This document shows positions 34,474 to 43,000 of a DNA stretch of 64,000 nucleotides, piece after piece. The stretch spans positions 62,001 through 126,000 of the forward strand of contig NZ_BONX01000003.1 in the NCBI RefSeq assembly GCF_016862935.1, in the 5' to 3' direction. The stretch's first letter is position 1, and each line of letters opens with the position of its first letter. Source of the stretch: Plantactinospora mayteni. Lineage in GTDB: Bacteria; Actinomycetota; Actinomycetes; Mycobacteriales; Micromonosporaceae. The notes beneath the pieces are model-generated. The model did not search any database, was not told the origin of the DNA, and saw nothing but the letters and a program-made list of their open reading frames with translations. The position numbers and the translations under genes are program-made.

Positions 34474-35493
34474 ATGCCCGATGGCACCGACGACCTCGAT
34501 CCTGGCAGCGCCGAGACGCCGACCGACCTCGTCGGGCTGCTCCGGCAGTTGCGCGACCGGTCGGGGTTGAGCTTTCGGCGGATCGAGCGGCTGGCCCGGG
34601 CGGCCGGTGACAACCTGCCGGCGAGCACCCTCGCCACCATGTTGGGTCGGAACACCCTGCCCCGCGAGGAGTTGGTCCGGGCGCTGACCCGGGCCTGCGG
34701 TGAGTCCCCGGAGTCGGTGGACCGGTGGCTGGCGGCACGCCGACGCCTCGTGGACGCCGCCGCGATGCCGCCGACTGCCGGGCCGGCCGGGCCGGAGCCG
34801 GCCGTACTCCCCGGCCCGCCCGACCGGCGACCCCGGCCCGGCCTGCTGCTGCTGGCCGTCGCCACGGGTGCGGTGGTGGCGATCGCCGCCGTCCTCACCG
34901 GATGGTGGCTGTCCCGACCGGCCGACCGGGACGGCACCGCCCGGACCGGTCCGACCGGGACCGTCCGATCCGCTCCGACCGGCGACGTCGACCCGGGTAC
35001 CCGGGAGGCCGGCGGCCAAGGCGCGACCCGGATCCGGGTGGCGCACTCCGGGCTCTGCCTCTCCGAACGCGCCGGACGCGGCGACGGACAGGTCTTCCAG
35101 GCGAGCTGTGCCGGGGCGTTCCCGGCGAGGAGCCTGAGTGCCCCGATCACCGCCTCAGGTGGCGGCATCAGCTATCTGATCCGGACCGACCACCCGGAGT
35201 TCGGACCCGGCTGCATGGGCATCCGGGAGGGCAGCCGGAAGGTGGGTGCCCGGGTCGAGGACGACTACTGCGGCCAGGAGGGGGCCGGGGAGCAGTTCCA
35301 CCTGGACCCGGTCGAGTCGCCCCGGCCGGGCTTCCGGCTCCGGCTCGTACACAGCGGGCTCTGCGTCACCGTCGACCACTTGGACGCCGAGTGGGCCGAA
35401 CTGGTCCAGCGGCCCTGCGATCCGGGGCACGCCGGTCAGGTGTTCCTGGTCGAACCGGCACCGCCGGAGATCCGGCCCGCACCGCTGCGCTGA
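34474..35493 (+). CDS. Membrane-anchored HTH protein with extracytoplasmic beta-trefoil-like domain
   Basis: A 339-aa single-pass membrane protein. ATG 34474 has GGAGG ten bases upstream. Residues about 10-95 are an XRE-type HTH: LVGLLRQLRDRSGLSFRRIERLA, STLATMLGRNTLPREELVRAL and the actinobacterial CGESPESVDRWLAARRR ending. A Pro-rich linker leads to one membrane segment, GLLLLAVATGAVVAIAAVLT (about 130-150). The outside part has two similar units, IRVAHSGLCLSE and LRLVHSGLCVTV, each with paired cysteines, resembling ricin-type beta-trefoil lectins. It could sense a sugar outside and act through the HTH inside; that is inference. The targets may include the repeats upstream. Confidence 0.75.
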   Translation: MPDGTDDLDPGSAETPTDLVGLLRQLRDRSGLSFRRIERLARAAGDNLPASTLATMLGRNTLPREELVRALTRACGESPESVDRWLAARRRLVDAAAMPPTAGPAGPEPAVLPGPPDRRPRPGLLLLAVATGAVVAIAAVLTGWWLSRPADRDGTARTGPTGTVRSAPTGDVDPGTREAGGQGATRIRVAHSGLCLSERAGRGDGQVFQASCAGAFPARSLSAPITASGGGISYLIRTDHPEFGPGCMGIREGSRKVGARVEDDYCGQEGAGEQFHLDPVESPRPGFRLRLVHSGLCVTVDHLDAEWAELVQRPCDPGHAGQVFLVEPAPPEIRPAPLR

Positions 35494-35662
35494 CCCCACG
35501 ACGTTCCTGCTCTGCTCCTCGATCTCGTTCGACAGCTCGGTCGCCGGGATCTACTGGACGCTGGCCTGCGGCGGCACCCTGGTCGTCCCCAGTGACCGCC
35601 CCACCGACCTGGTCGCGGTCGGCCAGGCGGCGAGCCGGCCGGATGAGGACGGAGCCGGATGA
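35492..35662 (+). pseudogene. Remnant of an NRPS adenylation domain
   Basis: An out-of-place frame without a start codon reads FLLCSSISFDSSVAGIYW and then ACGGTLVVPSDRPTDL before a TGA. This is the SFDSSVAG...GGTLVVP core of an amino-acid adenylation domain, in register for about 45 residues, after which similarity is lost. It begins directly at the stop of the HTH gene. A complete NRPS is nowhere in the window, so this is a fragment left by deletion or rearrangement. Confidence 0.6.
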
Positions 35663-35830
35663 GGACCGGGGGGGTGCCGAGGTGCCCGGCGAGTCCGAGG
35701 TGGCCGAGGACCCGGAAGGTTGCATCCGGGGATCGTGGCCGGAAGGATTTCTTCCTGATTGAGGTCGTGCTTGATGTCGTGCTCTGCCGGACGGCGACGG
35801 GCCGGACGGCGACGGGTGGTGAACCAGCGG
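35663..35830. other. Spacer after the NRPS remnant
   Basis: About 170 bp rich in GAGG/CCGG direct near-repeats (35675-35725) up to the SDR start. The open frame upstream of the SDR (from TTG 35759) is very basic and looks noncoding. No clear promoter. Confidence 0.4.
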
Positions 35831-36577
35831 ATGCGACGACTGGACGGCAAGGTTGCCCTGGTCACGGGGGCTTACGGCGGCATCGGCGCGGCCACGGCCC
35901 GACGCCTCGCCGCCGAGGGCGCGGCGGTCGGCCTGGTCGATCTCCGGGCTCCGGACCAGGTCGCGGAGGAGATCGTCGCGGCCGGTGGCCGGGCCTTCCC
36001 GATCGTCGCCGACGTCTCCGACGAGACCGCCTGGGACGGCGCGGTGACGACGCTGCGTGATCGATTCGGCCCGGTGGACATCCTGGTCAGCAACGCCTAC
36101 TTCAGCGAGGTCGCCCCGGCGCACCAGACCAGCCGGCAGTCCTGGGACCGACAGCTCGCGGTGAGCCTCACCGGCACCTTCCTCGGCCTGCGGGCCTGCC
36201 TGGCCGACCTGCGCGCCGGTCGGGGCGCGGCGGTGCTCGTCTCCTCCGTGCACGCGCTGGTCGGGCTGCCCGGGCACCCCGCCTATGCCGCCGCCAAGGG
36301 CGGGCTGGTCGCGCTCGGCCGCCAGCTCGCCGTCGAGTACGGCCCCGAGGTGCGGGTCAACACCGTCCTGCCCGGCCCGATCCGCACCGCCGCCTGGGAC
36401 AGGGTGTCCGAAGTGGACCGGCAGCGCAGCGTCGCGGAGACCGTGGCCGGCCGGTTCGGCACCCCGGACGAGGTGGCGGCGGCCATCGCCTTCCTCGCCT
36501 CGCCGGACGCCGGCTACGTCACCGGTACCACCCTGGTGGTGGACGGCGGTTGGACCGCGGTGAAAGCCTCGGCCTGA
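35831..36577 (+). CDS. Short-chain dehydrogenase/reductase
   Basis: A 248-aa NAD(P)-dependent oxidoreductase. ATG 35831 (MRRLDGKVALVTG) matches the usual family start; GTG 35819 is also possible and neither has a strong ribosome site. Cofactor motif VALVTGAYGGIGAATARRLA, then SNAYF in place of the usual NNAG, catalytic Ser in VLVSSVHALVG and YAAAKGGLVAL (YxxxK). The C terminus AGYVTGTTLVVDGGWTA is standard. The SNAYF change alters the structural Asn-Asn-Ala-Gly region but keeps the first Asn. It is 58 nt upstream of the GST-like gene and probably co-transcribed. Substrate unknown. Confidence 0.88.
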   Translation: MRRLDGKVALVTGAYGGIGAATARRLAAEGAAVGLVDLRAPDQVAEEIVAAGGRAFPIVADVSDETAWDGAVTTLRDRFGPVDILVSNAYFSEVAPAHQTSRQSWDRQLAVSLTGTFLGLRACLADLRAGRGAAVLVSSVHALVGLPGHPAYAAAKGGLVALGRQLAVEYGPEVRVNTVLPGPIRTAAWDRVSEVDRQRSVAETVAGRFGTPDEVAAAIAFLASPDAGYVTGTTLVVDGGWTAVKASA

Positions 36578-36635
36578 CACGTCACCATCGGACGAACGAG
36601 TCCGCTCCGCACGATCACCGGAGGTACTCCTCGCG

Positions 36636-37625
36636 ATGTCCGTCGCCGCCCGCACCGCCAGCCCCGTCGACTTCGACGAGTTCGGTCCCTACCTGCCGAA
36701 GAACCGCGCCGGCCAGCCGCTGCAACGGGCCGACCCGGCATTTCGCGACCGGATCACCGCGGACGGGTCGAGCGGGTTCCGGGCCGAGCCGCAGCGCTAC
36801 CACCTGTACGCGGCGGCGCCCTGCCCGTTCTCCCACCGGTCCACCATCGTCCTGCGGTTGAGGGGCCTCACCGACGTCGTGTCGATCTCTCTGGTGGATC
36901 CGATCCGGGACGGCCGGGGCTGGGCGTTCCGTGCCGGGGAGGGGCACGGCCCGGACGAGGTGAACGGCTTCGCCTTCCTGTCGGAGGCGTACGAGGCCAC
37001 CGATCCGGAGTACGACAGCCACGTCTCGGTACCCGTGCTCTGGGACCGGAGGACGGGCCGGATCGTCTGCAACGACTACCGGGTACTGAGTACGGATCTC
37101 GCCACCGCGTTCGACGAGTGGGCGACGGACGACGGCGACCTCTACCCGGCCGACCTGCGTACCGAGATCGACGAGTTGCACGACTTCCTCTACACCCGGG
37201 TCCACGACGGCCCCTACCGGTGCGGGTTCGCCCCCTCACAGGAGGCGTACGAGCGGGAGGTGCGTGACCTGTTCGAGGCGCTGGACCAGCTCGACGCTCG
37301 GCTGGCACGGCAGCGCTACCTGTTCGGCGACCGGCTCACCGAAGCCGACGTACGGCTCTGGGTCACCCTGGCCCGGTTCGACGCGGTCTACGCGACCCAT
37401 TTCAAGGCGAACCTGCGCCGAATCGTCGACTACCCCCACCTGTGGGCGTACGCCCGCGACCTCTACCAGCGGCCGGCGTTCCGCGAGTCCACCGACTTCG
37501 CACAGATCAAGCGCCACTACTTCGTCACCCACCCGTGGCTGAACCCGACCCGGATCGTTCCGGCCGGGCCCGATCTGGACTGGACCGCGCCACACACCCG
37601 AGCCGCCCTGACGGGTGGCCGGTGA
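36636..37625 (+). CDS. Glutathionyl-hydroquinone reductase-like (Xi-class GST) protein
   Basis: A 329-aa thiol-dependent reductase; ATG 36636 has GGAGG 11 bases upstream. The N-terminal thioredoxin-fold part has YAAAPCPFSHRSTIVLRLRGL, where C-P-F-S-H replaces the CPWAHR of proteobacterial enzymes. VNGFAFLSEAYEATDPEYDSHVSVPVLWD follows. The helical C-terminal domain has LDARLARQRYLFGDRLTEADVRLWVTLARFDAVY, typical of the class. Actinomycetes make mycothiol rather than glutathione, so the thiol partner is probably not glutathione. It may reduce a conjugated quinone made by neighbouring genes; this is inference. Confidence 0.88.
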   Translation: MSVAARTASPVDFDEFGPYLPKNRAGQPLQRADPAFRDRITADGSSGFRAEPQRYHLYAAAPCPFSHRSTIVLRLRGLTDVVSISLVDPIRDGRGWAFRAGEGHGPDEVNGFAFLSEAYEATDPEYDSHVSVPVLWDRRTGRIVCNDYRVLSTDLATAFDEWATDDGDLYPADLRTEIDELHDFLYTRVHDGPYRCGFAPSQEAYEREVRDLFEALDQLDARLARQRYLFGDRLTEADVRLWVTLARFDAVYATHFKANLRRIVDYPHLWAYARDLYQRPAFRESTDFAQIKRHYFVTHPWLNPTRIVPAGPDLDWTAPHTRAALTGGR

Positions 37626-37688
37626 CCGACAACCACCGCTGGACTCCTCGATGCGAATTGGCGGCGGGGCGGCGCGTCGTTCCGCCGA

Positions 37689-38654
37689 TCAGGCGATAGC
37701 CGCCGCATCGCGCTGGCGGGGGCCCGACTCGACCGCCCCGGCCACCCGTTGCGCCCACTGCTCCCAGTCGTCGAACTCCAGAAACCGGCCCAGCCGCGCG
37801 AGCTGCGCCAGCGGGTCGTCGACGAGTTCCTCGTACGTCATCCGCAACAGGTCCCGCGGCCCGGCATCGGCGATGGCCTGCTCGGCCTCGCTGGTGAGGA
37901 ACGCGCACAACCCCCGGTAACGCTGGACGTCCTGGCCACGCTCGCTCATCGTCTCGGCGGTCAATCGGCTCGGCAGGTAGCGCTCCAGCTCCTCCGGCAC
38001 CTGCTGGTCGGCGCCGACTTCGAACGGGTCGATCCCGTACTGGCCGAGAAACTCCAGCCTGAGCTGGAGAAGCTGGAAGGAGGAGTGCCGGCTCATCGAC
38101 CGGGCGGTGTCCTCCCGGTTGCGGGTCAGGTAGACGATTTTCGCGGTGGGGAACTCCTCCAGCAGGTACCGCGCGAGGTGGCTGGAACCGCCCGAACGCT
38201 CGACCCACCGCCGCCGGGCGGCGAGCGAGGTGAGCAGGTCCAGGAACATCTGATGGTGCCGAGCCAACGACTGAGCCGGAAACCCGGGCACCAGTTCGGC
38301 GAGCATGTCGAACAGGTGGTCCGGGTCGGACGAGATCTTCGGCAGCGTGGTCGCGAGGACCCGGGGCAGCTCGACGAGGTTGCCGGCCCATCGACCGTCG
38401 GCCGGGTAGCACACCTCGGCCGGGCCGAGGCCGATCCGGAACAGCGTGGCGAGTTCCGGTCTGGGGCTGCTCAACCGTGACCAGTATTCGGCTCCGCTGA
38501 GCACCCCTCTGGCGCCGGTCCAGGTCTCCACCGACGCGAAGAACTCATGGGCCGAGAGGGTGTCGGACTGCTCGGCGACCAAGTCGGACAGCAGCGTCGA
38601 CCCGCACCGACCGGTACTGATGATGATCGCCTGGCCAGCGGGCGGTGACTCCAT
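37689..38654 (-). CDS. Sulfotransferase-family protein
   Basis: A 321-aa cytosolic PAPS-dependent sulfotransferase, last gene of the megasynthase operon. ATG 38654 has GAGGAGG seven bases upstream. The 5'-phosphosulfate loop is AIIISTGRCGSTLLSDLVAEQ, and the 3'-phosphate motif is AKIVYLTRNREDTARSMSRHSS. The middle part (LPRVLATTLPKISSDPDHLFDML and HHQMFLDLLTSLAARRRWVERSGGSSHLARY) fits the family. With hydrolase, ACP and synthases upstream, it probably sulfates the product or a releasable acyl intermediate. In some PKS systems such sulfation primes decarboxylative release, but the adjacent hydrolase is not fused here and the idea is untested. Confidence 0.85.
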   Translation of the reverse strand: MESPPAGQAIIISTGRCGSTLLSDLVAEQSDTLSAHEFFASVETWTGARGVLSGAEYWSRLSSPRPELATLFRIGLGPAEVCYPADGRWAGNLVELPRVLATTLPKISSDPDHLFDMLAELVPGFPAQSLARHHQMFLDLLTSLAARRRWVERSGGSSHLARYLLEEFPTAKIVYLTRNREDTARSMSRHSSFQLLQLRLEFLGQYGIDPFEVGADQQVPEELERYLPSRLTAETMSERGQDVQRYRGLCAFLTSEAEQAIADAGPRDLLRMTYEELVDDPLAQLARLGRFLEFDDWEQWAQRVAGAVESGPRQRDAAAIA

Positions 38655-38740
38655 CGAAGGTCCTCCTCTGCGATGCGGATCAGTGAGCGAAATCAGTAAG
38701 CGGAGTCAGTGAGTCGATCAGTGAGCGGATCAGTGGGTGG
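38655..38740. repeat. Degenerate 12-13-bp tandem repeats
   Basis: Copies of ATCAGTGAGCG, with one or two changes, start at about 38679, 38692, 38705, 38717 and 38729. The array fills the gap between the sulfotransferase and hydrolase genes and enters the end of the hydrolase frame. Confidence 0.6.
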
Positions 38741-39611
38741 TCGCCGGGGCGGACGGCTGATCCCGACCGTCCTGACCGGAGAGCCCGGTGTGGCCCGGCT
38801 GGCCGGGTGGAAGGCCGCAGTCCTCGCGTAGCCAGGACAGCACGATGTCGCGTACGGCAGCCGGCTGGTCGACGAGGAGGGAGTGCCGCTGGCCGGGTAC
38901 GGTGACGAACCGCGCCCGCGGCAACAGCCGCCGGGCCTCGGGGACCAGTCCGACCACGGGCGAGGCGCCGCCGTACACCCACAGCACCGGGCAGCCGATC
39001 GCGGCGATCACCTCCTCCGCCGGTAGCCGGCTGGCCGGCAGGTCGCGTACGAGGCTCGTGCCGGCGAGCACCTCCCGGGCGGTCCTGGCCCGACGGCTGG
39101 CGAGTTCCCCGCGTTCGGCCCTGATCTCGGCGAGCGCGTGTTCACGCGGCAGGTACGCGGCGGCGTGGTCGAGCTGCTGGGCCACCTGCTCGAACCACGC
39201 CGCCGTGGGCGGGGAGGACTCGATCGCGGCGATGGCGGTGACCCGCTCGGGGTGTCGTACCGCGTAGCCGAACGCGATCGTGCCGCCGAAGGAGTTGCCG
39301 AACAGGTGGATCGGGCCGGTCACGTCGAGCGCGGCCAGCAGCGCCGTCAGGTCGTCGACGAAGTCGTCCAACGCGTAGCCTTCCGGCGGGCGTTCGGTGT
39401 GCCCGTGGCCGCGCAGGTCGTACATGATCACGCGGAGGCCGGCGGCGGCGAGCGGATGGGCGAGGGTGAGATACCAGCTGGCCAGGGTGTCCGTGGTCAG
39501 GCCGTGGATCAACACGGCGGTCGGTGCGGCACCGTGCCGGCCGGCGACCGCTTCGGCTGGGGCGACTTCCTCCACGTGCACGGACAGCCCGTTGGCCCGA
39601 ACCATACTCAT
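38730..39611 (-). CDS. Alpha/beta-hydrolase
   Basis: A 293-aa hydrolase of the fold used by thioesterases and esterases. ATG 39611 (MSMVRANG) has GGAG seven bases upstream and overlaps the stop of a short coupling ORF (ATGA). It has the oxyanion loop VLIHGLTTDTLASW, a Ser nucleophile in IHLFGNSFGGTIAFGYA (GNSFGG), the acid in VLWVYGGASPVVG (Asp is not evident at the usual place) and the histidine in FVTVPGQRHSLLVD. It lies between the ACP and sulfotransferase in the megasynthase operon, so release of the acyl chain or product editing is the likely job. It has no signal peptide. Confidence 0.85.
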   Translation of the reverse strand: MSMVRANGLSVHVEEVAPAEAVAGRHGAAPTAVLIHGLTTDTLASWYLTLAHPLAAAGLRVIMYDLRGHGHTERPPEGYALDDFVDDLTALLAALDVTGPIHLFGNSFGGTIAFGYAVRHPERVTAIAAIESSPPTAAWFEQVAQQLDHAAAYLPREHALAEIRAERGELASRRARTAREVLAGTSLVRDLPASRLPAEEVIAAIGCPVLWVYGGASPVVGLVPEARRLLPRARFVTVPGQRHSLLVDQPAAVRDIVLSWLREDCGLPPGQPGHTGLSGQDGRDQPSAPATTH

Positions 39612-39691
39612 GCCGGCACTCCGCTTCGCTCCATGCCGCCACGAGGCACACACACCCTGAACCACACGATTCGCTCGCCAAGCTCGCTCAT
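39608..39691 (-). CDS. 27-codon coupling ORF (copy B of an 84-nt intergenic module)
   Basis: A frame beginning MSELGERIVW and ending MERSGVPA. Its ATG overlaps the ACP stop (ATGA, 39691-39688) and its TGA overlaps the hydrolase ATG (39611-39608). It has the same length as copy A at 8813-8896. I count 57 of 84 identical bases without gaps, 22 of the first 24, and 11 of 27 residues identical. GCCGGCATGAG occurs at both edges of this copy. Probably a coupling element; peptide function unknown. Confidence 0.6.
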   Translation of the reverse strand: MSELGERIVWFRVCVPRGGMERSGVPA

Positions 39692-40044
39692 GCCGGCGTA
39701 CCCGCTCTGCCCTGGCTGGTGTCTACGGTGCCGACGCTGGTGTCCGGGGTGCCGCTGGCTTCCGTCCGGTCGAGCGCGGCGGCGATGTGTTCGACGAGCT
39801 GGCCGACCTGTAGTTGCCGGATCGAGTCCAGGTCGAGGCCGGCCACGAGCTGGGCGAGGTTGACCGCGTCGCCGTAGCGCCCCTGTAGACGACCGGCGAG
39901 GGAGACGACGTCGATGCTCTCCATCTCCAGGTCGTCCTGGAACCTGGTCGCCATGGTGATCTCACCGTCGACTCCGGCGTCGTCGAGGATCGCGTGCAGC
40001 ATCTCGCCAACCTCGGCGAGGATCACGGCCCGGTCCACAGGCAT
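39688..40044 (-). CDS. Discrete acyl carrier protein
   Basis: A 118-aa carrier protein; ATG 40044 follows AAGGGA. It is helical and acidic: MLHAILDDAGVDGEITMATRFQDDLEMESIDVVSLAGRLQ carries the phosphopantetheine serine in E-S-I-D, where many ACPs have D-S-L. The rest, VNLAQLVAGLDLDSIRQLQVGQLVEHIAAAL, matches helices III-IV. The C terminus is a short Thr/Gly/Ser tail. It lies 27 nt after the second synthase, which carries its own PPTase and could load it. As the megasynthase already has two internal ACPs, this one may serve an accessory or offloading step. Confidence 0.85.
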   Translation of the reverse strand: MPVDRAVILAEVGEMLHAILDDAGVDGEITMATRFQDDLEMESIDVVSLAGRLQGRYGDAVNLAQLVAGLDLDSIRQLQVGQLVEHIAAALDRTEASGTPDTSVGTVDTSQGRAGTPA

Positions 40045-40071
40045 GTGATGTCCCTTCTCGTGGTCCGGTCG

Positions 40072-43000
40072 CTACGGGCGGCCGGTTCGGTGGGCAGGCT
40101 CCGGCCCCCAGGTCCAGCCGACGACGTACCGCCGTACCGGCAGGTCTTCAGGATTCGCCACGTCTCGGTGCGCGACCTGGTAGACGCGGTCGCCGACCTC
40201 GACGATCAGCGTGCTCGGGTTGGCGTCCACCACCGCGAACCGGCCCGGGTCCCCGGTGAGGCCGGTGCCCTCCGCCTTGGCGGCGGCTTCCTTCGCGACC
40301 TGGAAGCGGGCGAGCCACGGGGACAGGTCCTCGCCGGTCGCCACCGAGGCGAGCAGCCGCCGTTCCGGTTCGGACAGCGCGGCCATGACCGTGCCGTCCG
40401 GCTGGTCCGCGATCTCGGCGACGTCGATGCCGACGCCGGGGGCACCGGGCGGTGCGTCGGGCGGGCGGGGCTTCGCGATCGCCACTCCGACCTCGGCCGT
40501 GTGGGCGAGTGAGACGTGACAGTCGCGGAAGCCCCGACCGGGCCGCAGGCGTACCCGGGGCCGGCCGTTCGGCTCGTTCGTGACGGTCAACTCGATCGGG
40601 TAGACGTCGGTATGGCCGGCTTCCCACTGCTGGAAGCGGACGGCGTCCTTGACCGCGATCCGGCCGAGCAGCCAGTGCTTGCGTTCCCTGGGCGGCTGCC
40701 GCTCGTAGTCGGCGTAACCGCTGGTACCAAGGATGCCGCGAGCGGCCATGCCGCGGGTGACCAGGTCCGTCCAGCAGTCGAAGGCCATGTTCCAGCCCTC
40801 CGGTTGGCGCAGCGACATCGGATTGCGCTCGGGAAAGCGCTCCGCCGGACGGGCTGTGGGATGGCTGTCGAACCGCCGGTCGACGCAGCCCTCGATCTGT
40901 GCCCACACCCGGCCGTCGACGGAGAGCTGGGTGTCGGCGACGAGTTGCCGGTCGTCGATCGAGCGCACCCGGGCCACGCACTCGAGCGTCGTACCGGGCG
41001 CCGGTGACGGCCCGAAGAACCGGACGTGGCCGAACTCCATCGGCAGCGCCACGGTCCGCACCGGCTGCGTCGTGATGAGCCAGTTGCCGACCAACTGGAG
41101 CGCGTTGTCGAGCAGCGCGCCGGGCGGGGCCGGGGCGGTCACCACGCCACGGACGTGCATGTCGCCGAGGGCGTGCACCTTTGTCACGCCCCGGAACAGG
41201 GGACCGTGGAACATCAGGCGTTCGGCGTACATCTCGTCGGCGGGCAACTCTGGCGGGCGCTCGGTGGCCGGGTCGTACCGCCAGACCGCCGGAGGGTCGG
41301 CCGGGTAGTCCGGCGCCACCTCCACCGTCGCGCGGGCGTAACCGTCGAGGACCACATCGAGTCGGCCCGGTCCGACCGGCTGGGCAGTGATCTCGACGTC
41401 CTGCGGCGGCGCCGCGATCAACCAACGGTTGAACCGCGCGGCGCGTACCCCGACCACCCGGGTACCCGGGGCGGCCTGCTCGGCGGCGTCCACCATGTGC
41501 TGGACGACGGTGGTGGCCGGTACCACCGGCCAGCGGTCCTCCGCGTCGGGCCAGTCGTCGGGTTGGACGAAGAAGCAGTGGTCACGCAGGTACGGCATGG
41601 TGTCGAGGGCGACCCGCAGGACCGTGCGGTACGGGCGCGGCGGTGGTGTCGGGGTCGTCTGCCCGGTCCCACCATCGGTGGCCTCGACGGCCGGTGTGGC
41701 GGAGAGCAGCGTGGCGAGTTCCGCCGCAGCACTGGAGTGGCCGGCGAGCCTGTGCAGCGTGGCCAGGGCCGACGATCCTGGCAGCGCCGCATCGGCCGGC
41801 GCCACCACCGAGCCCTGCGCCGACCCGGAGTCCTGCACCGTTATCGAGGCCCGCGCCGGCACGGAATCCTGCGCCAGTGTCGAGGCCCGCGCCGGCACGG
41901 AATCCTGCGCCGGGACGGAGTCCTGCGCCATTGTCGAGGCCCGCGCCGGCACGGAGTCCTGCGCCGTTGTCGAGGCAGGCGCCGGCACGGAGTCCCGCGC
42001 CGTTGCCGAGGCCCGCGCCCCCACGGAGTCCTGCGCCGGGACGGGGACGGCTCCTTCCACAGCGGCTGAGCCGGGTCTGCCCGCTACCTCGATCGGGCTG
42101 GACGTGGCGCCGGCGCCACCGGCGTCCTCCGGGCTGCCGCCCGGCGCGAGGTGCACCGAGACGCCGAGCAGACCGTCGGCTCCCTCCCCGAGGCGGACCA
42201 GCGGGCCACCGAGGTCGAGCCGCACGGTCGGGCCTCGGCGGGCGGGCTGGGCGGTGGCGGGCGCCGTGACCCGGGTACGCGCGGCGAGGACGCGCAGGTC
42301 CGGTGCGGCGCCCTCGACCCACAGTGCGGTGGCGACCCGGCGCAGTTGGTCCAGCCCGCTGCGGTGCGTGACGTTGACCGGCATGGCGAGGTGGTCGCGG
42401 CCACGCAGGTTGTCGCCGATGACCGAGGCGAGCTGTCCGGCGCCGACCTGTAGGAACACCCGGACGCCGGAGTCGTACATGGCCCCGACGGTCTGCCGGA
42501 ACCAGACCGGTTCGAGCATGTGCCGGACGAAGATCTCCAGTACCCGGGCCGGCTCGGTGGGGAACGGCGCCCTGAGCGTGCTGGACCAGACGGGTACCCG
42601 GGTGGGGCGGACCTGCCAGCGACGCAGGGCCGCGCCGATCGACTCCAACCCGGACGCGAACATCGGCGTGTGGAAGGCAGAGCGGAACGGCAGCTTCTGG
42701 CAGAGCAGGCCGTCGTCGCGGAGCGCCTCGACGAGCAGTTCTATCTCGCTCTCGGGTCCGTTGACGATGCACTGGGCGGGCGCGTTGTCGTGGGAGAGCG
42801 CCACCCCCGGGAAGCTGGCGAGTCGCGGGGTGACCTGTTCCGCGGCCCCGCCGATCACGGCGAACGCGCGGCCGGGCACCTCGACCGACGTCGAGTTGAA
42901 CGCGGCGAGGAACTCGTCGATGGATGCCGAGCTGACCTGCCCGGTGGTGGCCGCGGCGGTCCATTCACCGATGCTGTGCCCGGCGACCGCGTGCGGGGTG

